This document shows positions 34,085 through 46,325 of a stretch of DNA of 64,000 nucleotides, piece by piece. The stretch is from Enoplosus armatus (taxonomy: Eukaryota; Chordata; Actinopteri; Centrarchiformes; Enoplosidae), in assembly GCF_043641665.1 (NCBI RefSeq), contig NC_092184.1, positions 22,395,108 to 22,459,107 of the forward strand, given 5' to 3'. The notes under the pieces were generated by a model that saw only the letters and a program-made list of their open reading frames with translations, did not search any database and had not been told where the DNA came from. The first letter of the stretch is position 1. Each line of letters begins with the position of its first letter. A program made the position numbers and the translations under genes.

Positions 34085-34319
34085 ACACACTGATGAACTT
34101 CAACCTGTCAGTATCTCCAGGGATAAAAGTTCCCCTGTGGTCAAATTGAAGCCTGTCAACAGCGTGTCCGGTAACCCAAAGAATACACGATGCAGCACTA
34201 AACAAAGGAGCGCCCGTTTACCTGACATCAATATTCAAGTTATCGTGAACTCCAGCCGGGACTGTCAGGAGAAGAGGATTGCAACATTTAGCATTGAGGA
34301 TCTCCTTCAGGTCTTCTGA
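34085..34319 (+). pseudogene. Orphan exon-like coding block followed by a poly(A) signal
   Basis: A plus-strand frame of about 78 codons ends at TGA 34317-34319. It reads like real protein: KSSPVVKLKPVNSVSGNPKN, then RLPDINIQVIVNSSRDCQEK and RIATFSIEDLLQVF. AATAAA follows at 34388-34393. An acceptor-like tatctccag precedes 34126 and would be phase 2, but no upstream exon of matching phase was found, and the block abuts a transposable element. It may be a terminal exon left from a lost gene, or the end of an unrecognised one. I do not recognise the protein. Confidence 0.4.
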
Positions 34320-34393
34320 ATCTTTTATGGGGGTGCAGAAGAAAAAAACCAAAAAGAAAAGTGGAGCGGTTTCAGAAAGGAATCAATAATAAA

Positions 34394-36498
34394 TCAAGCA
34401 TGCATCTTTCTGAGCTGCAGAAGAAACCCAATTTAACCCATCCATCATGCTCAAACCTTCATTTCATTTGAACGTGAAAGGGAACATTGAATGGAGGAAT
34501 CGGTGGATGATTTACAAGACGATTCTCGATGAATTGATCTGGTCAGAAGGTACACGTATGAGGTTTCATTAGTGCCAAAACACGTGTCTCTTCAGAATAA
34601 CATGTTTTCCATCCTTTTTACATATCTCCTTATTGTCTTACTGACTTTGTACATTGCTTCTGTTTGATTTTGTCTCGCTTCTGCCATCTGATGTGACACA
34701 TCAGGTGTGTCATTTGCATTTGTCCATAGCTTCTGGCAAATGGAAACAACACCAAACCTGAGTCCACATTAAAGAGCAGTCAAGGACATCAGCAACTATC
34801 TTGGTATTCGATTAATCCTTTTAGTTGTGTTTTAAGTCAAAATACAAAATATTTTCTGGTTCCAGATTCTCAAGTGTGAGAACCTTTCTTTATCTTATGT
34901 GATAGTAAACTGAGTACATTTGGGGTTTGAACTGTTGGTCAGACATAATGTTATTTTGCTGTTTTCTGACATTTTATAAACCTAGCCATTAATCGAGACA
35001 CTAATTGATAACTGAAAGCAGCCTAAACAATGTTGAAAATAATTGCTAGTTACAGCCCTAAACAGAGCCTCATAAGTAAAAGACAACATCAAACAACGGC
35101 AACATACAAAATCCAAAAAAAGGGTATGCATCAGTCCATTTTTGGCACAAACAGGACCTCATACATGTAGTGTCCCAGTAATCATGTTTGGTCTCACACT
35201 GTCCCTTTGTGTCTTAGGTTCAGTTTCCTCTGTGCCATGTCTGACACTATAGACTGTGCTTCTCATCCTGCTTTGCATTAACACATCACTACAAAATACC
35301 TGTTAATTATTGGAGAAATGACTACAGCTTTAAACGTTGTGCTGCATAAAGCAAATCCTCCCTCGCGTGACTCCAGAGAGCTCCTTCAGATGCACTGTAA
35401 CACCAAACACTGTGTACCGCTTCAAACTTTTAAGATCTGACTCGGAGCAGTGGATGTTGTTCTCCCTCCAACGCAACTTGCTTGAATGCAAAATCTCAAA
35501 AGCTGTGTGACCTTTTCAGAGAGGGAGCTGAGGGTGCATGTGAGAAAAGTTCAGGCAGAAAGAGAAAGTGAGTGAGCGATGAACAAAGAGAGGGATGTGA
35601 AGGCCTCGGGGCGCCCTAAGATCTAACTTGCACCTTAATTGTCTGCAGTGACAGCTAAACGTCTGTGAATGTCTGCCAACAGCTTCAGGGCAGAAGAACG
35701 ACTGGAGGGGTGGATGGACAGATGGATGTATGGGGCACAGCCCCCGTCACGTCTTTTCCTTTGATTTTTTTCCCTTTCTCAAAGTCTAAAAATCAAATTT
35801 AGGGAAGAAAAATCTGAAATACTTCAGTCAGAATGTTTCCCTTTTGATGTTTGGATGCTGTTTTTGGCCAACAAACTGCGCTGCGACCAGCTATCCTGTG
35901 AGGCAGAAAGGATATAAGCAGCTATAGTGCTGAGATGAGCTCAGTGTGATCAGATCAGAGTGATCACAGGCCTGAGGGCGTTAGATGGAGTCTCCTCAGC
36001 TGATTCTTTTAATCACTGAGTAGTTCCTTTAGCCTTCTGTCTCTTCTTAGCCCCCCACCCCCCCCCCCCCGCATGCTGCTCTACATTATGTCAGTGTCTT
36101 TATAATTTATCTGCAGCCAGAGTGTACGCCGATATTTACATTACAAATGATGAAAATGACTCAGAGTGTGGGGCCTGATACAGCAGTAACAATCAAGGAG
36201 GCTGATGAGTTCGTCACGAACATCTTTTCCACTCAGCAGTATGCAGCCTTGTGATTTACACTAGTGTTCATTTCAATATGGCTTCATCCTTCCCTAAACA
36301 TAAACCATTCATCAGCAAACACACACACTCACACACACACATGCATGGCATATCATCTTAATGTGTTCATGTTCATATTACTGTTAATGTGTACTGTCCA
36401 AATATTTGGACAAATTGTATTTTGATTCTTCAGCAACATTGTTGACACTTTCATGCCAACAATTTGCTTTGGATTACATTGAACTGAATACCAAAGAT
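34394..36498. other. Intergenic, no gene recognised
   Basis: AT-rich single-copy-looking sequence with a C run at 36055-36070 and a short CA repeat near 36323-36341. No exon with splice sites and protein character was found. Confidence 0.5.
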
Positions 36499-38514
36499 AT
36501 TCTACTCTGATCTGTTCTGTTCTGTTCTACTCTGACCTGTTCTGTTCTGTTCTGTTCTACTCTGTTCTGTTCTCTTCTACTCTGTTCTGTTCTACTCTGT
36601 TCTACTCTGTTCTGTTCTGTTCTGTTCTGTTCTGTTCTGTTCTATTCTGTTCTGTTCTCTTCTACTCTGTTCTGTTCTACTCTGTTCTACTCTGATCTGT
36701 TCTGTTCTGTTCTGTTCTACTCTGTTCTACTCTGTTCTGTTCTGTTCTACTCTGTTCTGTTCTGTTCGGTTCTGTTCAGTTATATTCTGTTCTGGTCTGT
36801 TCTATTCTTTTCTGTTCTGTTCTGTTCTATTCTGTTCTGTTCTGTTCTGTTCTGTTCTGTTCTATTCTATTCTATTCTGTTCTGTTCTGTTCTGTTCTGT
36901 TCTGTTCTGTTCTACTCTGATCTGTTCTGTTCTGTTCTACTCTGATCTGTTCTGTTCTATTCTGTTCTGTTCTGTTCTACTCTGTTCTGTTCTGTTCTGT
37001 TCTGTTCTACTCTGTTCTTATCTGTTCTGTTCTGTTCTACTCTGTTCTGTTCTGTTCGGTTCTGTTCAGTTATATTCTGTTCTGGTCTGTTCTATTCTTT
37101 TCTGTTCTGTTCTGTTCTGTTCTATTCTATTCTATTCTATTCTATTCTATTCTGTTCTGTTCTGTTCTGTTCTGTTCTGTTCTACTCTGATCTGTTCTGT
37201 TCTGTTCTACTCTGATCTGTTCTGTTCTGTTCGGTTCTGTTCTGTTCTACTCTGTTCTGTTCTGTTCTACTCTGTTCTGTTCTGTTCTGTTCTACTCTGT
37301 TCTGTTCTGTTCTGTTCTGTTCTATTCTGTTCAGTTACATTCTGTTCTACTCTGTTCTGTTCTGTTCGGTTCTGTTCAGTTATATTCTGTTCTGGTCTGT
37401 TCTATTCTTGTCTATTCTGTTCTGTTCTGTTCTACTCTGTTCTGTTCTGTTCTGTCCTGTTCAGTTATATTCTGTTCTGGTCTGTTCTATTCTTTTCTGT
37501 TCTATTCTGTTCTATTCTGCTCTGTTCTGTTCTGTTCTGTTCTATTCTGTTCTATTCTATTCTGTTCTGTTCTGTTCTGTTCTGTTCTGTTCTACTCTGA
37601 TCTGTTCTGTTCTGTTCTACTCTGATCTGTTCTGTTCTATTCTGTTCTGTTCTTTTCTACTCTGTTCTGCTCTGTTCTGTTCTGTTCTACTCTGATCTGT
37701 TCTGTTCTGCTCTGTTCTACTCTGTTCTGTTCTACTCTGTTCTGCTCTGTTCTGTTCTGTTCTGTTCTGCTCTGTTCTGTTCCGTTCTGTTCTACTCTGT
37801 TCTGTTCTGTTCTGTTCTGTTCTATTCTATTCTATTCTGTTCTGTTCTGTTCTGTTCTGTTCTGTTCTGCTCTGCTCTGATCTGCTCTGTTCTGTTCTGT
37901 TCTGTTCTACTCTGTTCTGTTCTGTTCTGTTCTCTGTTCTGTTCTGTTCTGTTCTGTTCTGTTCTGTTCGGTTCTGTTCTGTTCTACTCTGTTCTGTTCT
38001 GTTCTACTCTGTTCTGTTCTGTTCTGTTCTACTCTGTTCTGTTCTGTTCTGTTCTGTTCTGTTCTATTCTGTTCAGTTACATTCTGTTCTACTCTGTTCT
38101 GTTCTGTTCGGTTCTGTTCAGTTATATTCTGTTCTGGTCTGTTCTATTCTTGTCTATTCTGTTCTGTTCTGTTCTACTCTGTTCTGTTCTGTTCTGTCCT
38201 GTTCAGTTATATTCTGTTCTGTTCAGTTATATTCTATTCTGTTCTGTTCTGTTCTATTCTGTTCTGTTCTGTTCTATTCTGTTCTATTCTGTTCTGTTCT
38301 ACTCTGTTCTGCTCTGTTCTGTTCTATTCTGTTCTGTTCTGTTCTACTCTGATCTGTTCTGTTCTATTCTGTTCTGTTCTGTTCTGTTCTGTTCTGTTCT
38401 ATTCTGTTCTGCTCTGTTCTGTTCTGTTCTGTTCTGTTCTGCGCTGATCTGTTCTGTTCTACTCTATTCTGTTCTGTTCTGTTCTGTTCTGTTCTACTCT
38501 GTTCTGTTCTGTTC
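36499..38514 (+). repeat. TTCTG pentanucleotide satellite, left arm
   Basis: About 2 kb of near-continuous ttctg units, with variants ttcta, ctctg, ctctga, ttcgg and ttcagttata. Longer internal duplications are visible: 37321-37470 recurs at 38063-38212 (offset 742 bp), and a segment near 36760-36830 recurs near 37046-37110. Plus-strand ORFs in it arise because the unit lacks stop codons. Confidence 0.97.
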
Positions 38515-39010
38515 AGAATCAGAATCAGAATCAGAATCAGAAACTGTTTATTGCCAAGTAACATACATTATACATTACAGAATATAAAAGCTAAAATAAG
38601 AATAAGAATAAAAATAAAAATAAGATAAGACAAATAACAACAGTGCAGTGACCAGAACAAAGTAAAGTGTCCAGATAAAGTGTCCAGTAGGGGGTGAGTG
38701 CGTTAATGTAACGCAGTGGGGACAGGGGTGATGTATGTTAATATAACGTATAGCTTGTGTTTGTGTTCTGGGGGGGGGGTCAGTGAGAGTTTGTCAGGTT
38801 GACTGCAGAGGGGAAGAAACTGTTTTTGTGGCGGGAGGTTTTGGTCCTGATGGACCGCAGCCTCCTGCCAGAGGGGAGGGGGTCGAACAGATGGTGTCCG
38901 GGGTGGGAGGGGTCGGCAGCGATCTTCCCTGCTCTCCTCAGGGTCCTGGAGGAGTACAGGTCCTGAAGAGATGGGAGGTTGCAGCCGATCACCCTCTCTG
39001 CAGAGCGGAG
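38515..39010 (-). mobile_element. CR1-clade LINE 3' end inserted in the satellite
   Basis: On the minus strand the element ends in a gattct repeat (agaatc units at 38515-38540 on plus), a tail type seen in CR1/Rex1-like LINEs. The minus-strand frame 38992-38780 encodes SDPSHPG-type text: AADPSHPGHHLFDPLPSGRR, LRSIRTKTSRHKNSFFPSAV. I recognise this as the extreme C-terminus of fish LINE ORF2 proteins. The 5' part is truncated, as usual for LINEs, and the satellite resumes directly at 39011. Confidence 0.8.
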
Positions 39011-40380
39011 TTCTGTTCTGTTCTACTCTGTTCTGTTCTGCTCTGTTCTGCTCTGTTCTATTCTGTTCTGTTCTGTTCTGTTCTACGCTGATCTGTTCTG
39101 TTCTGTTCTACTCTGTTCAGTTATATTCTGTTCTGTTCTGTTCTATTCTATTCTGTTCTATTCTGTTCTGTTCTACTCTGTTCTGTTCTATTCTACTCTG
39201 ATCTGTTCTGTTCTATTCTGTTTGTTCTGTTCTGTTCTGTTCTGTTCTGTTCTGTTCTACTCTGTTCTGCTCTGTTCTGTTCTGTTCTGTTCTACTCTGT
39301 TCTGCGCTGATCTGTTCTGTTCTACTCTATTCTGTTCTGTTCTGTTCTACTCTGTTCTGTTCTGTTCTACTCTAACCTGTTCTGTTCTGTTCTACTCTGT
39401 TCTGTTCTGTTGTACTCTGTTCTGTTCTGTTCTACTCTGATCTGTTCTGTTCTGTTCTACTCTGATCTGTTCTGTTCTGTTCTGTTCTACTCTGATCTGT
39501 TCTGTTCTGTTCTACTCTGTTCTGTTCTGTTCTACTCTGTTCTGTTCTGTTCTGTTCTACTCTGTTCTGTTCTGTTCTGTTCTACTCTGTTCTGTTCTGT
39601 TCTACTCTGATCTGTTCTGTTCTGTTCTGTTCTATTCTGTTCTGTTCTGTTCTACTCTGATCTGCTCTGTTCTATTCTGTTCTGTTCTGTTCTGTTCTAC
39701 TCTGATCTGTCCTGTTCTGTTCTACTCTGTTCTGTTCTGTTGTACTCTGTTCTGTTCTGTTCTACTCTGATCTGTTCTGTTGTGTTCTGTTCTGTTCTAC
39801 TCTGTTCTGTTCTGCTCGGTTCTGTTCAGTTATATTCTGTTCTGTTCTGTTCTGTTCTGTTCTATTCTATTCTGTTCTATTCTGTTCTGTTCTGTTCTAT
39901 TCTGTTCAGTTATATTCTGTTCTGTTCTGTTCTATTCTGTTCTGTTCTGTTCTGTTCTATTCTGTTCTGTTCTGTTCTACTCTGTTCTATTCTGTTCAGT
40001 TATATTCTGTTCTGTTCTGTTCTATTCTGTTCTGTTCTGTTCTGTTCTATTCTGTTCTGTTCTACTCTGTTCTGCTCTGTTCTGTTCTGTTCCGTTCTGT
40101 TCTGTTCTGTTCTACTCTGATCTGCTCTGTTCTATTCTGTTCTGTTCTGTTCTACTCTGTTCTTTTCTGTTGTACTCTGTTCTGTTCTGTTCTGTTGTAC
40201 TCTGTTCTGTTCTGTTCTGTTCTACTCTGTTCTGTTCTGTTCTACTCTGTTCTGTTCTGTTCTGTTCTGTTCTGTTCTGTTCTACTCTGTTCTGTTCTGT
40301 TCTATTCTGTTCTGTTCTACTCTGTTCTGTTCTGTTCTACTCTGTTCTACTCTGTTCTGTTCTACTCTGTTCTGTTCTAT
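39011..40380 (+). repeat. TTCTG pentanucleotide satellite, right arm
   Basis: The array continues with the same unit and variants until it ends at tctatcggtcg near 40380. Single-copy sequence follows. Two near-identical stretches around 39840-39940 and 39990-40030 (attctgttcagttatattctg) indicate internal duplication here too. Confidence 0.97.
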
Positions 40381-40796
40381 CGGTCGTTCTGTGATCGCAC
40401 CGCAGGAGGGCACGAACGTCTCTTTCTCTCTCGACTGGCGTCAGCGGTCTCCCGGCAACAGCCGGGCTCGAGCTCATCTCAATCATCCGCTGCTAAACGC
40501 CGTCAAGTCGCGCGGACACACTGAGACTGAAACAGGAAGCCAGCTGAATTCCGCCCTGGAAAATAAAAGCACACTGAGTTCAGCTTGGTTTCTCGCAGTC
40601 CCATTTACTGTAGTGTTTACTGTACTGTTCAAATAAGCTCAGCATTTCCCTTTATTTCATTGTTTATTATTTTATCTTTAAAATTTTTTATCTTTTATTT
40701 TTTTTATTACTATTTTCAACTTTAATTTTCACTGATTTGATACTCAGTTTTTTTCTGGCACATTTCGCTTTACTTTATTGTTATTATATATATAAG

Positions 40797-40828
<32 letters not shown>

Positions 40829-41140
40829 CTTATATATATATTAACTCATTTTAACTTTATTTCTTACTAATTCGATCCTCCTTTCTGGCACATTTCACTT
40901 TTCTTTTGTTGTTGAGAAATGACTTCTTTAATGCAGGAAAGTGTGGGGAGCACACATGCACGGAGGAGTGTGCAAGTGGCCCCCCCTGACTGACGGACTG
41001 ACCCTTTTCAAAACTTTAATTTGCCGTTTCCTCGTCCACGCGCACATTGCATGATATCAACTATCGCTATTCCGAGCTGCTCCATGGGTGTTGTATTTTG
41101 AAAAACATAAATCGGAAGTCGTGTTGTTTGCAGTGCTGTG
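40381..41140. other. Single-copy spacer with AT repeat before the next gene
   Basis: GC-rich single-copy sequence occupies 40385-40560. A TA-rich dinucleotide tract (tatatatata with interruptions) lies at about 40785-40842. No coding exon is supported; the promoter of the next gene should lie in its right part. Confidence 0.5.
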
Positions 41141-41188
41141 CAGTTTTCTCCCAGGTCCGCTCAGCTGCAGCATATCAGACGAGAAACC

Positions 41189-41263
41189 ATGGAGCGCAAC
41201 AAGACGCGTTGGAGAGACTCACCAAGCGGACGGGAAAAGTGCCAGTTTGTGATCAGTTTGTAA
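41189..41263 (+). CDS. Possible upstream ORF in a 5' UTR (24 aa)
   Basis: ATG at 41189 has a strong context (aaaccATGg) and a 24-codon frame MERNKTRWRDSPSGREKCQF... ending TAA at 41261. It lies about 480 bp before the signal-peptide ATG at 41674. If the transcript covers it, it would repress downstream translation. Transcript extent is not known. Confidence 0.3.
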   Translation: MERNKTRWRDSPSGREKCQFVISL

Positions 41264-41673
41264 GTCACTTTCTGCGACAGAGGGCAGATTTCCTTTCACC
41301 TGCAGGCGGACATTGAGTTTTTACGAGCGTGCGTAAATCGACTGGAGGGGTCTAGGAAAGCAAATAGTCTTGGAGTGGCCAGCAGCTATCAAAAGGAAGG
41401 AGGAGTAAAAAGCGCCCAAAGGAGAGACCAGTGCCAGTTGGATAGAAATGCTCTCTATGTTATTTTTTCCACACATTTGAAAATTTCACGTTGTTTTTTG
41501 GGGGGGAAATGTCACCGATGTGCGCTGCGTAAAACCCCGGACTGCTTTCACGTCTCATGCCATTAGACGGAACAGTTACTTTTCTTCAAGGAAACTGTGA
41601 GCGGAGCTGAGATTTCCTAAAGAAGCAGGCACTGGGCTAAAACTGAGAAGCAGTCACTGAACAGTTACGCACC

Positions 41674-41734
41674 ATGGTGAAGTTTCATAACTCGGACCTA
41701 TGGATAGCCTGGATGGTCATTTTCTGCATGGAGG
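41674..41734 (+). CDS. Signal-peptide first exon of an unidentified secreted/membrane protein
   Basis: The start context is cgcaccATGg. The exon encodes MVKFHNSDLWIAWMVIFCME, then splits a Gly codon (phase 1) at a perfect gtaagt donor. A short polar N-region is followed by a hydrophobic core LWIAWMVIFC, typical of a signal peptide ending at the first intron. No acceptor with a convincing second exon was found in the remaining 22 kb, so the first intron is very long. That pattern is common in neural cell-surface genes. Near human GIT1, genes such as SEZ6 or TMEM132 family members would fit, but I cannot assign it. Confidence 0.6.
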
Positions 41735-41825
41735 GTAAGTTGTGTCTCACCTGGAAACTTGTGTACATATCACGCACTACAACACTACAAGCACAATGCA
41801 CCTTGCACTCGGACAGTCCTATAAT

Positions 41826-41827
<2 letters not shown>

Positions 41828-41859
<32 letters not shown>
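41828..41859. repeat. (AAT)n microsatellite
   Basis: About ten aat units, just inside the long intron after the signal-peptide exon. Confidence 0.9.
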
Positions 41860-41861
<2 letters not shown>

Positions 41862-42469
41862 TGTTACAGGGAAAATGTTTCAAAAGGCTTACATATTTCC
41901 TCTCACGTGTACAAACCATAATACCTCTGCATCAGTGCTGCAAAAACAGATGTATCTGGAATTAAATTGTGCCACGGGCTCAACCTCTCCTCTCCAAGAG
42001 CGCGTGCCACAGCCATTTCAGCCCCCCCCCTCCGCCGCCTCCCCTCCTTAATACTGTATGTTTGGATCAGGCTGACAAATCCCCGGCATTTCCACAAAAA
42101 CTAAAGCACCGATTTAGGAGGACTTTTCCCCGGTAGTCGCCATGTCATCTCTCCCTAAAGCACTTTTGATTGTGCACATCTTATCCATAATGCGCTCTGA
42201 TATCGCTTTTACGCGTCTTATGCAACATGAGGTCTAAAATTACTGCTTTTTAAAAACAAATAAAAACACGCAACCACCACCGATACACACTAAAACGTGG
42301 TACGGTAGTGGGAGAGTGTGTGTTTAGAAATAGAAACGGAGCAGACGGCGGAGGGTTGCGCTGGTACCCGCCCGGTTAACGAGAAGCATGGAGACCAGGC
42401 AGCACAGGAGAGCATGCAACCCCAAAGGAAAATCCCTATAAATTCCTATAAGTCTCCTATGGAGAATTG

Positions 42470-42471
<2 letters not shown>

Positions 42472-42505
<34 letters not shown>
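42472..42505. repeat. (GT)n microsatellite
   Basis: Seventeen GT units. Similar tracts lie at 46297-46321, 47305-47332, 51498-51535, 51575-51594, 57315-57331 and 59146-59167. Confidence 0.95.
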
Positions 42506-42507
<2 letters not shown>

Positions 42508-42977
42508 CCCTAAATAGCAAGTTTGTTGACCTGATCTTACTTCTTAGTCCAGTTGTGTTGGGAGTGCATGCAAGTTTAGTGAGTTTGTCACACTTTATTT
42601 TGGCTCCTTGCTGAATATTATAGTATCCATGAAATATTGAAAATGAGAATTTAAATCTGTGAGTGACATTTGCACTTGGGGAATAACATTACTGATTGAA
42701 AATAATAAAAATACCATTAAAGAAAAGATTAATTTGTAAATGTATTCATGCAAATATGATGTTGGCTAATGAATAAAGATGTTTAAAATGCATCATGAGG
42801 CTGTTAAATAGCTGTACGTTAAAAATCCCTGAAATAATCTGAACTGTTCTTTCACATAATGTCCAAACTTTATCAGAAAAATAGCAAAGCAGAGCAGAAA
42901 AATGTTAGAAAATGCCAACCAAGTCCCCTTGGAGCCTCATGTCAGGACACCAAAGAGCGTTTACACTGAACCATGCA

Positions 42978-42979
<2 letters not shown>

Positions 42980-43018
<39 letters not shown>
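42980..43018. repeat. (AC)n microsatellite
   Basis: Perfect AC tract of about 19 units in the long intron, with a second short tract at 43170-43188. Confidence 0.95.
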
Positions 43019-43019
<1 letters not shown>

Positions 43020-46000
43020 GGCCTGACATGTCAATTTGGACAGAACAATTGTGTGAGATTGAATTTAGTCCTGATTGCTCAGGTGTTTCACTCCGCTGCT
43101 CACTTATTTATCTGTATACCTCTGCAGTGAGTGGATGTATGGTGTCTTGTCAGCTTTACTCAGGGTTACACACACACACACACACACATGCACTCAAGCT
43201 TATTTGATTTGATCAGTCTGACCCTTTGTCTGATGACATGGTTTGAAATAAAATTGTGGATTGTGACCATTTGTGATTCACATGTCCATCCAATTCAAAA
43301 AACCTCAGCCGCCGCAATGAGTGAAAGTCTACAAATGACCGTACAGAAAGACCAAGAGCTCAGCAGCTCTATTATCAAGCCAACTTGTTCAGAAAGAAGC
43401 TGCATTCGCTGGACCGTTTTTCTCCTCTCCTCTTGCGTCTTGGTGGGGAGCTGCCAGTGTTTCTATAAATAAATTCTGATGCAGCAAAGTCGGTATTGAT
43501 TGTGGTTGCTTGTTTTGGCTGTGTGAACTGACCTCCACTTTTTACATGTCAGACATTGTCACTAGATTGATCTGATCTGTTCATCATGTTAGCGGACACC
43601 GGATTGTTTTGGGTTAGGCCTGAATAGTTTCACTTTTATCTCGCATTTCTAACAAAATCTCGGACATCTTTGTTATAAAAACCTGTGCTTTTTGGCTTGA
43701 ATGCCATGTACACGCCATCCAGTTGGTGCCTATAGCTGTGGACGTGCACTAAACAGTTAAAAAGAAACGAAAAGAGGGAAGTTTTGAAAAGTAGAAAACT
43801 GTGAGCAACTATGACAGGAGGAAGTAAAATTCATAAGTGACTTGGACAGGCGTCAGCCACGGCCAAGTTCGTAGCGGGGCCTTTCGCAGATGCAGCATTA
43901 GTTAGAGGACATGTCATGTCCTTCTTCAGCCATCAACCCTCCCCAGTTACACATAAATATTGTATCCTCTCTTCTCAATTAGAAACAGGCATCTTACAGC
44001 TACACAGTTAAGAAAAGTTGGGCTGTTCAGATCTGCAGTGCTTAAAACCTTTGAAGAAAGTTTGTAAAAGTTAGAAGAATAAACAGTAGAGGCTTTATGC
44101 TAATAAACTGATTGGTTTAGCTGTTGTCACAACGAATCCCCCTGGCAATACCAAGACAGAGCTGCTCTGTCCATGCCCCGATTTAATGATTCACCCAGAA
44201 CAACCCTCGAGGGGGTGGCAGGGACCGATCCGGAGGTCCAGTCAATTCAACAAATTAAATCCAAGCGGTGGCGGTGGCTCTGAACTAGTGTTGTTTGTTT
44301 TGGTTGTCTGAATAATAGATCTTATAGAACATTTCACATTTGCGTACTGTGAAATGTTCAGATTAGCCTCCAGGCTTCCATCCCACCGTCCTGTATGTCT
44401 GAAATGAAGAGTCCAGTGAGGACGAGGAGCACTCAAGCATTAAAAGAAAAAAAAAAGACAACATGTGAGTGTTTCTTAAAATCATTGACATTCAGGGCAT
44501 TCATGTCAGCATCAAAGCTGAACCTAGACCAGTTCTCTTCTCCACTTTCTCTGTGAGCTTGTTAACCTCCTCTGCTCAAAGTAATGAAATAACATAGCAA
44601 GGCCCGGTCTGTTTGTTGTTTACTCCCTGGCTCAGTTTGATGATTTCACTTGAATCAATTCGTCATTCAAATATGATTCATGATTTGCAGGTCGAAAGGC
44701 ATCGGTAGAAAAGCTGTTTCAAAACCTACATTCAGTAACTATCATACAATGTACAGCAGGTTCAATGATGCATCTGCAAATCACCAGAACCATGTTTACC
44801 GGTGTGTTTCTATTGCCTCTTCAAATCTGCTGCTCACTTCATTTTTCAATATGATGAGAGATGAGACAGAGCAGAGTGGCAAGAGCTTTGAAAAGATAAA
44901 AAATGTAAAAGAGGTGGAGAGAGCTGCACGGCTCAGCAGGCCGTTTAAACCTACTCTCAGTTTTTGTAACCACAGGTGATCTTCAGCAGTTTTTCTTTTT
45001 TAAATGTACTGTACTGTAATGCACCTGGCATTTAACTTAGAGCATGCCTAATGCAGAATGCATATGATAAAAAAATCCCGTCTGTGTCAGTTTTATCTGA
45101 TAAGTAGTGTGTTTTTTTTCCCCCTCCTCTTTCCGCCTGCTGCTAAAAAGGAGCAGCTGGAACAAGAGTGTTGGACAGATGGAACTTTCCACCTCGATTA
45201 TTTTTCTCACTAAAAATAACCTCTCAAAAAATTAAAAGACCTCTGGGACCGCTTGCAAAGTGCATGTGCGTGCGTATGTGTGTGTATGTTTGAGCGACAG
45301 TGGCGCAGAGAACTTCAGACGACGGGGTCCTCAGATGATGGCGGCAGTGGCCATCCTGGGAGTGTGAATGAATAAATGATGGGCAGATATTTGGAGGAGA
45401 GTGAGCGCAGCGTTCGCCCTGTCCCTCGGTCTCTTAAGCACACATTAAACTAGGCCCCACAGAGTCCACAGGCTGCTCTGCTGCACGGCAGTTGGCCAAG
45501 CATCTGGGGCAAACATCTGATGTGGTCAGTTCACAGAGTTTTGGGGGTTTGGGGCTTTGAGGTTTTTGGGTTGGTTGTACCTTTAATCAGAGTGGCAAAT
45601 GAGGGAATCATGAGTGAATCATGAGCGCGTATGGAGCACGGTGATGTTGCTGATGCCGAACTGTTGTCAGTTATGTTTTTAACTGCATTTGGGTGAGATG
45701 ATTAAAAAGGGTGTTGGGGAAGCAGGGTTTCACTTATCGTAACAGAAGCTCATCCGGCAGTACACTTGTCAAACTTGTTTTAGATTCAGGTTTGTCATCG
45801 ATAACGCTTGGCAAACACTTTGCTTTCCAGTGGAAGTTCATTCATTTTAGATGAGCGACTGTCACTGCTGCATCAATCGGCGCAGAGGAATTGTGTGAAT
45901 GATGCATCTCAACTGTCATTTTGTGACACGCAAGACATTTAAGACATTTCATCAGCAAGTCAAAGTTGCAATGAAAGTCTGTGTTGCAGTACCGCAGTAA

Positions 46001-46294
46001 CCAGTTTCATCCCAGTATGCTTGAGCCACAAGATCATCGCAAGCAAGATAGCTTCTCTATGGATTAAGTGTGATAATTGCACCGTTAAGAACCTACAAAA
46101 GGTAGCACCCCCACTCACCACAGTCCTGCAACAGTGCTTTGTACATTTAGTGCAGAGAGGAAGGTAAAATTCAAAAAGCCCCCAAAAAAATCCACCACAA
46201 AACAGTGTATACAACAGAGTCTTGGTCCGTAACATACTGTGACTGATTGTACCATTCGGATGAGACCATCTTTTAACTTGATTTTCCTTCCCAC

Positions 46295-46325
<31 letters not shown>

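Noticed and set aside
37408..40524. Long plus-strand frames of Phe/Cys/Ser/Val/Leu text (up to 204 codons)
   Set aside because: They lie in the ttctg satellite. The five-base unit contains no stop codon in any plus-strand frame, so open frames are automatic.
42902..43472. Frames with His/Thr repeats and a hydrophobic end in the long intron
   Set aside because: They are created by AC microsatellites; the hydrophobic end has no acceptor or partner exon.
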